In this document: piece by piece, positions 9,435 through 20,705 of the stretch
Layout of the letters: each line of letters starts with the position of its first letter
Numbering within the stretch: position 1 is the first letter of the stretch
Assembly (NCBI GenBank): GCA_025531455.1
Contig: JAMYHL010000085.1
Coordinates: 93,259 to 157,258, forward strand
Source of the DNA: Apiotrichum sp. Y4204
Lineage: Eukaryota; Basidiomycota; Tremellomycetes; Trichosporonales; Trichosporonaceae
Direction of reading: 5' to 3'
DNA length: 64,000 nt
Translations under genes and position numbers: made by a program
Notes under the pieces: model-generated
Database searches by the model: none
What the model was told of the DNA's origin: nothing
The model's input: the letters and a program-made list of their open reading frames with translations, nothing else

Positions 9435-12400
9435 TCACTTGATCTCCGGCAGCTCGCCGACGACGCCAATACCCGCGAAGTGTTCGGTCGGGCCGACGCT
9501 CGGGTCCTCCTCAGGTAAGGAGGGCAGCACGGGTGTGACGTTGGCAGAGTCCTCGGTTTGCCCCGACCCCGTCCGGCTCTTGACCGTCACTGTTGTGCCG
9601 CGCCCGCTGCCGCTGTGGCTCTTTACGCGACCGAGAGAAGCCTTCTCGTCGTGGAACTCGTGCATGTCCGCCGGATCGCGGTCGGGGTTCCGGTCGTAGT
9701 CGCGCAACGACCGAGCGCGCTGCAGGGCCGGCTTCTCCTCGTGCCTCGACTTCACGCTCGCGGCCGATATTGAGGTGCGGCCTGCCGAAGGGCGGAAGGG
9801 GCCACGCGACCACTTTGGGTCCACGAAGCGGCGGAGCGTCGGCGATGCAGCCAGCACGATCGGGTACAGCGCCTGAATGAAGCACATGACGACAACGAGA
9901 ATCCATGCAGTACGGATGTCGCCCGTGCGCGTGTAGATTGCCCACGTGGACGACTGCCACACGACGGCGAGGCCGATGCTCGCTGTCAGCGCTATTGAGG
10001 CGCGCTTCGTCCACCGGCCTTGACCCCGGAGCGCGGTCGCGAACAGAGTCGGAAAGACAGGGCCCTCGAAGAACAGCGCGAGGAGGACGCACACGTATGC
10101 GCCGTTTCCCTTCGGCAACACGACGGTCAACAGCGTTGTGATAAAGGTGGCGGTGCAGCAGATGTTCAGGATGAACCGCGGCGTAAAGCCGATGTAACAC
10201 ATCCCCGCTGCGATAAATCGTGATGCGGCAAACAGGCCGTGCGCGATGGTGAGGTCCCAAAATGGCCTGCGGCTAGCCGACGCCTCGGTGATCTTGATGA
10301 ACGGCGCCCAAAAGTATGAGAGAGACTCCTGAGCACCGACGTAAAACATCATGGAAACCGTGCCCGCAATGATGATAAACCAGCGTGCGGAGATGTGTCG
10401 ATTGTACGCCCGGGAACCGAGGTTGAGGCCTGCACGCTCTAACCGCCCGACCGTCTCTGCCTCGAGCTCGTCGTCGGTCGCTTCCGAGAGCGGCACGTAG
10501 AAGAAGACGAACGCGAGGAAGAGTACAAAGAGTGCGACGGCGAGGTAGCACCACTGTACGTCAAAGAGCGACACGCGTCCGCGCACGCCGACCGTGCGGA
10601 AGAAAACCTTTTCGGCGAGGATCGGTGAGACGATGCTTGCAATCGCTTGGATACCCTGCGAAAAGTTTAACCGCGCCTCGGAGAGCTCGCCGGGGCCAGC
10701 GAGAGCAATGAACGGATTCGCCGCGACTTCGAGAATGGAGAGCCCCATGGCGATGAGCAGGTTGCAGAACACGAATCCGGCAAAGGACGCGAGGACAGAG
10801 GACGGCCAGAAGCACATCGTCCCGCAGCCATAAATGACCAAACCTGTCATGAACGTCGCCTTGAATCCGTGCTTTGTAAGCGTGTACGCCCCAATGGTCG
10901 ACGGTCCGATGATGTATCCCAGCCAGTACGAGTTTTGCAGGGCCAATTGCCGTGCAGAGGTCGAGTGGGGTATAACAGTCATTATCTGGTTGTTGAGGTT
11001 ACCAAGCAGACCGTAGCTGAATCCCCACAGGAAGAAGAGGATGTTGACTACGCGTTAGCGGTGTTCCCAGGGACCACTCGTTACATACCAAACATCACAG
11101 GCCACCACGCCTCGCGCGGTGTTAGCTCGGTGAGGGGTTTCCGACGCCCGAGATCGAAGAAGTCGAAGAAGTTCTGGGTCGGCTGCTGGGTCTGGTCGAT
11201 GTGATGTGGCCCTTCGTTGGTCACCCACCGCATCGGTGCGGTGAGCATGGACCATCGCCGCATGCTGATGCGTGTTGGTGCGGAGACGAGGGGTGCGCCC
11301 ATCGTATCCGAGGATGCGGGTGATTCGTCGTTGCCGTTGCCATTGTCGGCGCCAGGGGACCGCGACTTTGACAGCCCAAGACCGAAGTGTCCAACGCCTA
11401 ATCGTGGTGATGAGGGGCCGTCGCCGCCAAACCCCGAAGCACGATTGAGCTGTCCTGGCTCTGCCGGACCAGCGGCGAAGAATTCGGCGAGATCCATACA
11501 GTCTTCCTCATTCGTGTCCGGATCGCATTGGAGTATTGCGTGAATCGGCATCTGCTGCAGAGATTTGTGCGACAGCACACTCATTTCTGGCCCCTGGCTT
11601 GGTGCCTTGCGGTGATTGTTGGGGCTATTGTTATTATTGTTGTTGTTGTTGTTGTTATTGCAGTTTCCGTTTTGCTGTCCACCCGACACGTTGCCCGAGC
11701 CGCTGTTACGGTTTCTGCTACGCAGGATTCGCGAGCCCGTCTGGCTGAAAAATGTCGAAGGCCACAGCTTCTGGAGGAATGGCTTGAGGACGAGAGCACA
11801 GCAACATGCAATGCGGACCGAGCACTCGATCGCAGCCCACATTACACCCCAGCTCGTGGACCAGTAGTAATTGGGCGGGCGATCAGACGCCGAGACATGG
11901 TCGCCTCCTGCGATGAGCTGCGCCTTTAGCGCAGTCTGGAGATATGCGATGCGAACTGAGGTCAGTGAAAGTCTTGAGGCGCTCTAGCGCGTATACCCAC
12001 CGACATCGACGACGGCAACGAAAATGCCGCACAGAAACGCCAGCACGAGGCCGATCTTGGCCGTGCGCTCTATGCGGAGCCCGGTAATGATGGGTAGGGG
12101 AAGGTAGAGGATCGCGAGGTCCGAGAGGATGTTTATCGGTGATGACGAGAGGAAGAGCGTGACCGAGTCAAAGCACTGGCCGCGACCATCCCAGGTCCAT
12201 GCTGCCGCGAGTGGTCGGCATTGCTGCACAGTAAGCAATTCACTCAGGTTCCGTGACGCACAAAGATGTTCATGAGAATGAGCACCACCCCAGAAATGTC
12301 GACGATGACGAGCACGACGTAGCTGGCATATCGCAGAAAGGTATGTGCGCGGGCCATGCGGATATAGAGAAGCAAAGCGGCAGACTTGGCCGTCATTGCG

Positions 12401-13140
12401 CTGAGGTGGTAGAAGATGGGGAACACATAGACACTTTTCTTCAGTGGGCTCCACCATTCCGGGTGTTGTCGGAGGACTAGAGTGTGAGTTCTGAGGCACA
12501 GACATTCAGCAGAGATGAGTGAGCTCACCAGTATCTGGCTGTCCGAGGCCATGCGCCGCGCCAATGATGACAGTGACAGAGAGCGCGACGGTGAAAAGCT
12601 GTGCGTGTGAGTAAGACAGCTCTTAGAAAAGGAGTGGCCGACGGGCAATCTTGGCCGAACGCCGAACACATCGTGTCAAATCGCTCTCAAAGCTGGTGAC
12701 TGCTGATAATGACCATGTTCATCTTGACATGGAGAGATAACACGCCACTGCCGGTCCCGTTGTTGCAGACTACGGGTTGCGGGCTGCTATCTGCTCCGGA
12801 GATAACCCATGAATGAATGAACAACCTGAGGTGGGCGGCGTGGTGACGTCGGCGGCGGCGGAGAGGCCTTGGCCCCCGCGGACCCCCATTAACGGCGCCC
12901 CCACAAGTCGCGGCCCATGGCCCAAAAAAGAAGTCTGGCACTCACCCAGGCTAGTATAATCACGCCGTCGTCGACGTCGGCACGTTTCCGAATGCCAAAC
13001 TTGGACACGGATCGCATGACGATGAACACTGTGGCAATTGCGAGAAAGACCGCCGAGGTTACAAGGACGCGCGGGGATCGGTTCCTGTAATGCGGCGTGT
13101 CGGCCCCGCTGGCCCCGCTGGTCCCGTCCGGCGTGTCCAT
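9435..13140 (-). CDS. Fungal rhodopsin/PTH11-like 7-TM domain fused to an FHS/FucP-type MFS transporter
   Basis: Six exons on the minus strand: 13140-12946, 12598-12529, 12476-12262, 12223-12001, 11955-11089 and 11047-9435. Phases agree at every junction and give 1,060 aa. Residues ~20-310 match the fungal rhodopsin (PTH11-like) membrane domain: a DDGVIILAW second-helix motif, GAAHGLG, the CRP...W tract after the third helix, then VVDVVRIAYLQ and W..IEC. Residues ~310-510 are a low-complexity linker with a poly-Asn run. From ~510 the sequence is a FucP/FHS-family major facilitator (VNILFFLWGFSYGLLGNLN, then ILEVAANPFIALAGPGELSEARLNFSQG), with 12 predicted helices and a ~130-aa charged tail. 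Exon 5 alone carries the end of the rhodopsin domain, the whole linker and the start of the transporter with no stop. PTH11-like proteins are putative receptors and FHS proteins carry sugars such as fucose or glucose; a combined sensor-transporter is inference. A separate transporter start at a Met in the linker cannot be excluded. Confidence 0.8.
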
Positions 13141-15051
13141 GGCGGCCGGCGGAATGGGCGAGGAGAGGCCAGGAGGGCGGGGAACAGGCGGGTGGTGAGA
13201 GCGCGGCCCGGACGCGAACAAGCGGTGGTTCGATCGATAGACGCGTGGGGTTGTAGGTGGTAATGTATGAGGGAGATTAAAATGGTCGGCAGGGCAATCG
13301 GCGACGGCCTGGCGGCGAGTGGAACGAGGCGGAGACGATGGGCCAAGACGAATATGTCACAGGAGGAGAGCTGCACGCAACGAAACGGTGTATTTACAGG
13401 TAGGCCGGGCGGGGGAGAGGCTGGTGGTTCGGCGTTCGCGAAGTGTCGGCTAGATCATATCGGCCGTCGCGGGTGTGGTGGGGTGGGGAGGGAAGGGGAG
13501 CGATACGGTGATAGCGAGCGCGCGCGAGGTGATCGACAAGGCGAGGTGTGGAGAGGTGTCAAGAAGGCAGCGAATGTGGATGAGTAATGAGGTTGAAGAG
13601 TGCAAGATTGTGTGGTGTGTAATGGTGCGAGGATGCGAGACAAAGAGTTGTCGTGCATGGAACCCAAAGAACGATTGCAGATTGCAATGCCCGATCGCGG
13701 TTGTTCCGAACGTGAAGGGGTTCGTTGCTGCTAGTCTGTCAAAGCAAGAGGCGAGATGACACGGTTTACGGGTGTTGCCTTTGCTTTGTGGGTACTTCTC
13801 TGTTCTGTTTTCTCCCGACGCCAAAAGGCCGGGGCCGCGCACAGGGGAAGTGGAGGATATGCACAGGATACGTAGGGTTGCGGCAGGGTATGCAGGGTGT
13901 GTAGGGTGTGTTGCGCAATGTCGAAACGTTATTGGGGACGAGAGACAGATTGGGGACCAGAGGAGAGAGCCGAGCGAAGGCGAGCTCTTGGCGGGCAGTG
14001 CTGGATCCAACGAGCGAGGTAAAAAAGGCCGCAAAGGCACAGGATCTCTGCGCCAAAGTATGACTGCAGGGGAGGGCGGACTGTGTGGATATCGCCGACT
14101 GATCGCAGGTGATGCCGGCACGCGATGAGGATGATGATGGAGGGAGCAAAAGAGAGCGGTTACTGGGAGCTCAAACGTGAGCCACTATATAAAAAGTGGA
14201 AGAGTGACGATAGGAAGAGTGCCAAGCCATACAAATGAGAGGTTGCACGATCGTGCACGAGGTTACAGTCGCCAAGTTCCGCGTTTATACGGCGGTGGGG
14301 GGTAGATGAGATCGATGGGCTATACAGGTCTCAGAATGGTAACAACAGAGTAGCGCCATCTGTTCCACCACCAAGATTCAAGACGGCATACGAGGACGGC
14401 GCGCCAAGCTGCAGTGGAATGCGCCACCACTGTAGTACTAGCTTGCTGTCCACGCAGGTGGTGAGGGGATCATTCAAATAGCAGCACTGGATTAGTATCA
14501 TACATCTGCTGTCACACCAGAAACTATAACAAAACTAACAGTGGGCTAGTGAGCCAGAGTGACAACCCACCGCCCAGTAGATTGAAATGCCTCGGCTGTG
14601 AGTATTCGAACACTGGATCACAGAGGTTGTGGGTCAAGCTCACAGCCGAACCAATCTCCGCGAGCACTTGATTGCATCATAAGCGCCTGCAGCTAGCACA
14701 ACTCCTCACCCTCAAATCACGATGTGCCGCACCGCGGCAGGGCAGGTCACGAGATGCCGGGTGGCCCATAAGGCCACATGAGTGGCCTGGGGTAGACATC
14801 TCAGTCAGCGGATCAGCGGGGCTCTGATGGTGAGCCCAGATCACGATCACTTCTCAGATCCTTGGCTTTGCATGCGAAAGAATAGGCTCGGCAACAAGAC
14901 AAATAGGAACGACTACCACAAGGCTCCGGGACCATGAACCAGGGCTGCCACCCCACAGTGCTTTGCTGTACGTTATGCGGGGGCCTGTTGTACGTGATCC
15001 CACTTTGCCACTTGTTACCTCCGCCCTCCCGGTAACAGGCCCGTGGGGGAA

Positions 15052-15067
15052 GGGGGGGGGGGGGGGG
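15052..15067. repeat. G16 homopolymer
   Basis: Sixteen consecutive G on the plus strand, preceded by a further G-rich stretch. The exact length is the kind of thing sequencing can misjudge. Confidence 0.85.
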
Positions 15068-16130
15068 CGGCTCCCAGCTTGATCAAGCGGCCGATGCAGA
15101 TAGGCGAGTATTCTGCCCCAGTTTACGCACTTGATTGTGAAGCTCAAGCTTGCGTGAATGAACCGCGGCCCGAGCAGGAGTTGGGTATACAGAGCGCCCA
15201 TCTCTGCTAGTGTCGGATCGCACGGGAAAGAGTAACAAGCTTGTTGAGCCCGAGAGACTTATAAAACTAAAAGTACCGGAGCGGCGAGGACTTATGAACT
15301 TTGGCCTTGAACCTCGAGGGCTGTCAGCTTGGACCACGTTGGAACCGTGCGCGTCCGTGCCACCGGTGGGTTTCCGCGCTTAGCACCCAGAGGCCAGAGG
15401 ACCAGAGAGAGAGAGTCCCGTGCGCCCGTGGGCCCGTGCACAATTGTCCGCGTTCCTCAACGTCCTTCGATGGTCTTCGATCGACACATTTGCCGATGCC
15501 CGAACGATGTCACACACTGCACAGGCCTATGATCCTACGATCGTGTCCGTGGATCCGTGGCCGTGGCCCGTGACCGTTGAATCCGGGATCATGGATCGGT
15601 ATGGGGCTCATCGCACGCAGTGTGCATTGTGCGTACTCATCGGGCCGACGGAGAGCATTACAGCATTCCAAGCGAGGTGCGGAAACGATACAGCATCCAT
15701 GCCATTGCCCCTGTGGCTCCTCGGTGCCCGGTGTCCGGGCCGATGGCCGACCGGATTGCGCCCCGAGGCCCGATCGCCATGATGGAGCCTGGCTCCAAGC
15801 AGTGGGCACAACGCCGACAGGGCCTGCAGACCACGCCGCTTTACATAAACTCACGCACAGCAGTAAAAACGTGGCATGACGTCAGCTGAGGGGTGGGAAG
15901 AGGAACAGAGGCGGATCTGAGGAGTACTACTTCCGAGCTGGTGGCCTGGTGGTCTGGCGGTATCATCGACAAATGGGGAGGGGGAGGATCAGAAGGTGAA
16001 CTAACTAAAGCGATGGTTCGCGACAAGACTTTTATGGATCCGAACAATCGCAAACGACAGCAAACCCGAGACATTATGCGCGCAACTCCCGCACGCTAAC
16101 ATTATATATAACCTGCACTCCAGATTAGTG

Positions 16131-16180
16131 GCGACTGACGGCGACTGACGGCGACTGACGACGACTGACGACGACTGACG
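16131..16180. repeat. Five tandem copies of a 10-bp unit
   Basis: The unit GCGACTGACG repeats five times (copies 4 and 5 begin ACGACTGACG), followed by a degenerate copy. It begins ~40 bp after a TATATATAA motif and lies ~380 bp upstream of the small secreted-protein gene at 16563. It could be a repeated binding site or simple slippage. Confidence 0.8.
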
Positions 16181-16499
16181 GAGACTAACAGGTGAGTGGT
16201 TGCCATGCCGCCGGTCCCGCTCAGCTGAACGTAGCAACAGTCTTATGCCTTGGGAGCGCCAAGCAGATGGAACGTCTGTGCCAGACGACGGCCTGGAACA
16301 CCATTACCACACAACGGCGCCTATCTAGCTCTACAGTACCGGCTTAATGATCGGTAGCAATCCAGCTCCCACAGCTCGCAGCTGATCCTTATTCTTATCG
16401 CTCCCGGTTGTCAGCTTGCGTGGGACTTTGGCGAGATCTTGCATCATCGCCGCTGGAGACGTGGTATGGCTGCCAGAGCGCATCGTTGTCGCCAATGCG

Positions 16500-16509
16500 T
16501 ATTTATAAG
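16500..16509 (+). promoter_or_regulatory. TATA-like element of the small secreted protein
   Basis: TATTTATAAG 54 bp before the ATG at 16563. Its spacing supports the existence of the downstream short gene. Confidence 0.45.
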
Positions 16510-16562
16510 AACGGGGTAGCATTTGCTGTGGGAATGCCCCGACTCATGTCGCTACCCCCGTC

Positions 16563-17033
16563 ATGAAGCTCACAGCATCGCTTTTGCTCATCTCCGCAAC
16601 TCTGTCGGGTACGTCAATCAACCGATTGAACCTGACACCAGGCGCGCTCGCGCATCCCCTCGACCACCTGGAACGCATGGCCCAGCTGCGCGACTGGAAG
16701 CCTCGCAACTGGGAACCCGCGCCGAGCAAGTGGTCGACATCCGCCACCGAGTCGGCCCCAACGTCTCCCTGCACCACCATTACCACCGTAACCACCATGA
16801 CTACCATGACTACTATGACCACCATCACAGCCTCAGCCTCCCGCAAGTGCTGGCCTCTGCACTTTCACGGCGTACTTTCCAGTATTTGCTTTACTGGCGC
16901 GACGCTCACGATCCCCGAGCCGACTCCGACCCCCGAGCCCACTGGGCCCACCCTGACCCCCAGGCCGACCGGAGGCTCGCCCACCGCCGAGCCGGAGTCG
17001 ACGTGTACGGATCAGTCAAGTGCACATCACTGA
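16563..17033 (+). CDS. Small Thr/Pro-rich secreted protein, hypothetical
   Basis: 156 aa if read straight through, or 145 aa if the 33-nt in-frame intron 16609-16641 (GTACGT...CTGAC...CAG) is removed. MKLTASLLLISATLSG is a convincing signal peptide; removing the intron joins it directly to GALAHP, a plausible cleavage region. The mature part contains a TTITTVTTMTTMTT run likely to be O-mannosylated, and a Pro-rich stretch of PTPEPT type. There are four or five cysteines and no GPI-like tail. A second frame over the same bases is also open (16523-17185), which lowers certainty. I recognise no family. The signal peptide, the TATA-like element and the canonical intron support it being real. Confidence 0.5.
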   Translation: MKLTASLLLISATLSGTSINRLNLTPGALAHPLDHLERMAQLRDWKPRNWEPAPSKWSTSATESAPTSPCTTITTVTTMTTMTTMTTITASASRKCWPLHFHGVLSSICFTGATLTIPEPTPTPEPTGPTLTPRPTGGSPTAEPESTCTDQSSAHH

Positions 17034-18547
17034 GAGGTGCGGGTAACCACCGCCATTTGGACGCACGTTCGAGTGGCACACCCAGTCTTTGCAGCAGGGG
17101 TTGCATACATCAAGACGGGATAGGCGTGGAGCTCGAACGCGATGAGCCTCCAGACTTTGCGAGAACGGAATATCGTAGAACGTAAGTAACACGTCAAGAG
17201 AGGCAGCAGATCGTGACGGGGATCGAAACTGTTCCTTGTCCACGGTGAATGGGATGCTGACTGCGGAGATGGAGGGAAAAGGTGTTCAGGGAGGGCGATA
17301 ATATCAGAAGTGCAGCCAGCTATTACTCGAGATGGAGGTTGGAACCATGAAATAAAGACGTGGTGATACTGTAGAAGCTGTTAATCGGGCGACTGGTGGA
17401 TTGGCTAGGGGATGTAGACGCGAGCCTTGAATGTTCGAAGAGTGCACATCTTGCAGGAGGATGGTCGCAAACAGTGGCGGAAACCAAAGATGGGGATAGG
17501 ATTGGCTGTCGTGTAAGCTGAGATACACCGTACCTCAGACTGAGTCCAACCGTCCGCCGAAACCATCAGCCCTCACTGCTGGAGGGTGGATCTCGGCTCT
17601 CTGAGGGTGACTATTCCCCAGCAGCGGCCTGGACTTGGGACGGTAGGCATGGATCTAACAGCGGTGCGATGTGATGGATGTGACGGACTGTATCTTGTCC
17701 GTGTACCAAGCACGATTTCCCATCCTCCCATCACCATTTCCCATCCCCTTGCCGCCCATCGCCGCCGACCACCGGCGTGCGCACGCCCCTCGCCGGCGTC
17801 GTGTGAGGGGTGCGCCGTTGGGTAGGGCAACTCCCTGCCCCGAAACACCGTGATCTATGGCGCTGAAAGTGCCTGCAAGGCGATGGCACAGTAATCTGTT
17901 GGATGTGTATTCTTTTCTCCGGGGCGGTGCGGGGTAGAGACAGATACAGATACAGATATCTGGACTGGAATCCGCCGCCCAGGGCTCGGGCCGGAGGTCT
18001 TCATCATACACCAGATCTGGAGGAGTTCGGGGGTGACGGAAGTATCTTCAGGAAATCTGGGCAGTGCACAGAACACTGGGAGAGAGTGAGATTAGATTTG
18101 GGGTCAAGTCTGGACCCGATAGCTGAAACGCCAAACACGCACGAGTGTCCACATGCACGCATGACATATGGCACTATCTTACCCGATGTGACGTGCTCGC
18201 TGCGCATGTACAGCCGTGCACTTGATATTGCACGTTGCATTCACCGCCATCAAGGAGACGAGATGCGCGAGATGTTGCAGAGTGGCACATGTACAGTATA
18301 CAGTATGCCTTCGGAGTCCCAGTTGGAATGTAGATACTGCTATACTGGCAAGTCGCCTAGCTGCACCTGCAGTCAGGAGCTATCTACGGCTCGAGAAGGT
18401 ACTTAAGGCCCCATCCTCCGTCCGATATCGACCAACATCCCAACGAGAGAAGCTCCGGTAGCCATTCTCCCACGAAACGACAGTCACCAAGCCCTACATA
18501 ACGACCCACACTCCTTACAGCATTTTATCACTCCAAACCTCATCATC
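17034..18547. other. Intergenic spacer
   Basis: About 1.5 kb with no coding sequence I can support. Open stretches on both strands are short and compositionally random. The end is the leader of the collagen-like gene. Confidence 0.55.
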
Positions 18548-19156
18548 ATGCAGATCCCCGCCCTCGCAGCCCTTCTCGTCCTCCTCGCCGCCCCTGGCCT
18601 GGCCGGCCCGGTCCCAGTCAAGTGCAAGGCCAAGGCCCCCAGTGCTGGCGGCGCGTCTGGTGCTCCTGGTGCTCCTGGTGCTCCTGGTGCGCCTGGTACT
18701 TCCTCCGCTTCACCCGGTGCTCCCTCCGGTGTCACCGGTGCTCCCGGTGCTCCCGGTGCTCCCGGTGCTTCCGGTGCTCCCACTGGCGCGCCCGGTGCTC
18801 CCACCGGTGCTCCTGGCGCTCCATCTGGTGCTCCCGGTGCTTCCTCCGGCGCCCCCGCCCCGTCCGGCATCACGTCCTCGAGCGCTGTCACCCCAACCCC
18901 CGGCCCCAACGGCAAGCCCCCCGGCCCGGAGGGTGGCGCACCCCCTACACCCAGCGGCCCTCCTGGTGGTCCAGGTGGCGACGGCAAGCCGCCCGGTGGT
19001 GATGGAAAGCCTCCCGGTAGCGAGGGTGGCAAACCTCCTGGGGGCGACGGCAAGCCTCCCGGCGGCGGCGAGGGTGCACCTCCCGGTGGTGATGGCAAGC
19101 CGCCTGGTGGTGACGGAAAGCCTCCAGGCGGTGACGGCAAGCCCCCCGGCGCGTAA
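18548..19156 (+). CDS. Secreted collagen-like Gly-Ala-Pro / Gly-Lys-Pro-Pro repeat protein
   Basis: Single-exon gene of 202 aa. MQIPALAALLVLLAAPGLAG is a clear signal peptide. Residues ~35-110 are Gly-X-Y-like triplets dominated by GAP (GAPGAPGAPG and SGAPTGAPGAP). A short Ser/Thr-rich hinge follows, and from ~130 to the end the repeats change to G-D/S-GKPPG units (GGDGKPPG repeated). Only one Cys is present, early in the mature protein. There is no hydrophobic tail, so it should be released or trapped in the wall rather than GPI-anchored. The Gly-every-third-residue pattern is collagen-like only in part of the repeat. Function unknown; a structural wall or matrix role is inferred. The opposite strand is also open across this gene, an effect of its GC-rich repeats. 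Confidence 0.75.
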   Translation: MQIPALAALLVLLAAPGLAGPVPVKCKAKAPSAGGASGAPGAPGAPGAPGTSSASPGAPSGVTGAPGAPGAPGASGAPTGAPGAPTGAPGAPSGAPGASSGAPAPSGITSSSAVTPTPGPNGKPPGPEGGAPPTPSGPPGGPGGDGKPPGGDGKPPGSEGGKPPGGDGKPPGGGEGAPPGGDGKPPGGDGKPPGGDGKPPGA

Positions 19157-20705
19157 ACCCCCTTCTTGCCTGGCCCCCCCCCCCCGGGGCACACCCTGAC
19201 TTCGCACTCGGCGCGGGCTGGCCCCGACGCTTAGATTTCTGTAGCGCTAGTTTATGCGACGTGTTCTTTGACGCGGAGAAGATCAGCGCAGCCGAAGGAT
19301 CGGAGGGGCTCGGCTAGTTATGTGGAGAGGTTTCGACTCCAGACGAGTGTTGTGAAAAAACTGTCTTGAACCGATTATGTTAGTGTCAGTGTAAGTATGG
19401 GGAATGATATCAAGTCAAGAACGGTTTGAACCAAACTCAACTTGACAAGTTAGAAAGATGGTGTGTTGGCAAGAAAGTGTGTCCGAGTGTAGAAGTGGGG
19501 ATCAAACGTGGGCCCTTCGCCACCTTGCACACAGTGCACACTCCTGCCGTTCGGCGCGCTCGGGCGCATAGCGCCCATCCGATAGGCGGTCTGGGACGCG
19601 ATCACTCCGGCGTGTGCCGCTCCAAGCTCCACGTTCGTTGATGGAGCTTGCATGAATGGCGTTAAGTCGCGTCGCTTGTCGTGGTATGCATATCCGCGCT
19701 TGTACGTAGTCACGGGGTCGTTACGGGATACGGGAGTGGTAGAGAGAGGGGAGTTTGCCACCCTGCTGGCTGTTGGCTACCGCCCATGGCCGCAGCCCGT
19801 GTCGCGGCGTCGGTGGCACGCGCCTCGCGTCCCGAAACCCTAAACAGGGCCACAGGGCCGGTCGGGGATGTCGCGTCACAGCCAGAGGCAAAAGCACGCA
19901 GAACAAAGCCAAGCAAGCCACGTCTTGGAGATGTGTGCATGCATTTGTGCATGCACAATGCTTGCTGCTTGCTGCTTGTTGCTGGTGGAGTACAGCCCGC
20001 ATTCCCTGTCTGTGACACACGCACAGGCCCTCAGCACAGATGAGGCCGATGAGGGATATTCCGGACGCAAGCGAGACACTGAGGGACAGAGACAAGGGGA
20101 CACGTCGAAACCCATGACCAGTAGCAAAAGAGAGACGCGCACACATCCCCCGACGACGTGCTCCATCGCCAAACCTTTGGGCCTTTTGTATCGTGAACCT
20201 GTTTTGCTCCGGGTTGATTTCTGGGAACTGGGAACCACCACGCCTGCGCAACCTTTACGGTTCCAAGTTAGTTCCTTTTGTTGTTGGTAGATTGTTGTTG
20301 CAAAGAAGTGGTGGGTGTATCTGAATCCATCAGCAACCGCTCCCGTACTCCGCGTGTTAGCGAACCACCGCTGCTCGCTGCCAGGGACTGGTCTCATCCC
20401 ATCCCATATCCCATCCCATTGCACGTTCACTCGTCACTCTTTCCTTCTTCCCCTCTCTTCACTCTCCTTCTCGTCTTCGCCAGCTTCCAGCACCACCCTC
20501 TATTCCTGCTCCTCTCCATCACTCCCCCTCTCCTTCCCCCTTTTGAACCTCCCTCCTCGCTTCTCCTCATCTCATCTCATCTTTCCCCCCCACATTCGTT
20601 TCTCCCCTCCCCCGATCATATACCTGTGCGCTCTTGATTCTGCGATTCGGCCCCAGTGCCAGCACACTGCCTCCCGAGCACACCTCTGCGACTCCGCCCC
20701 TTGCC
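19157..20705. other. Intergenic spacer with a C12 run
   Basis: About 1.5 kb without a supportable gene. It holds a C12 homopolymer at 19174-19185 just after the collagen-like gene. From about 20400 it becomes a long C/T-rich tract, probably the leader of the gene at 20706. Confidence 0.55.

Larger units (their letters stand above)
13141..16562. other. Intergenic spacer of 3.4 kb
   Basis: No domain-bearing or splice-compatible coding sequence found. It contains a G16 homopolymer (15052-15067) and the 10-bp tandem repeat at 16131-16180. A TATATAAAAAG near 14187 is TATA-like but has no gene I can assign to it. Open stretches at 13450-14149 on the minus strand are low-complexity and may be the leader of the fusion gene. 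Confidence 0.55.

Noticed and set aside
13450..14149. Possible upstream exon of the 7-TM/MFS fusion
   Set aside because: The first exon at 13140 already begins with a Met just before the first helix, and no donor/acceptor pair joins this region in phase.
16523..17185. Alternative 220-codon frame over the small secreted protein
   Set aside because: Gives a His/Arg-rich protein without a signal peptide; the other frame has a signal peptide, a TATA-like element and a canonical intron.
18484..19207. Antisense Pro/Gly-rich frames over the collagen-like gene
   Set aside because: Reverse reading of GGT/CCC repeats gives the same kind of low complexity; the sense strand has the signal peptide.
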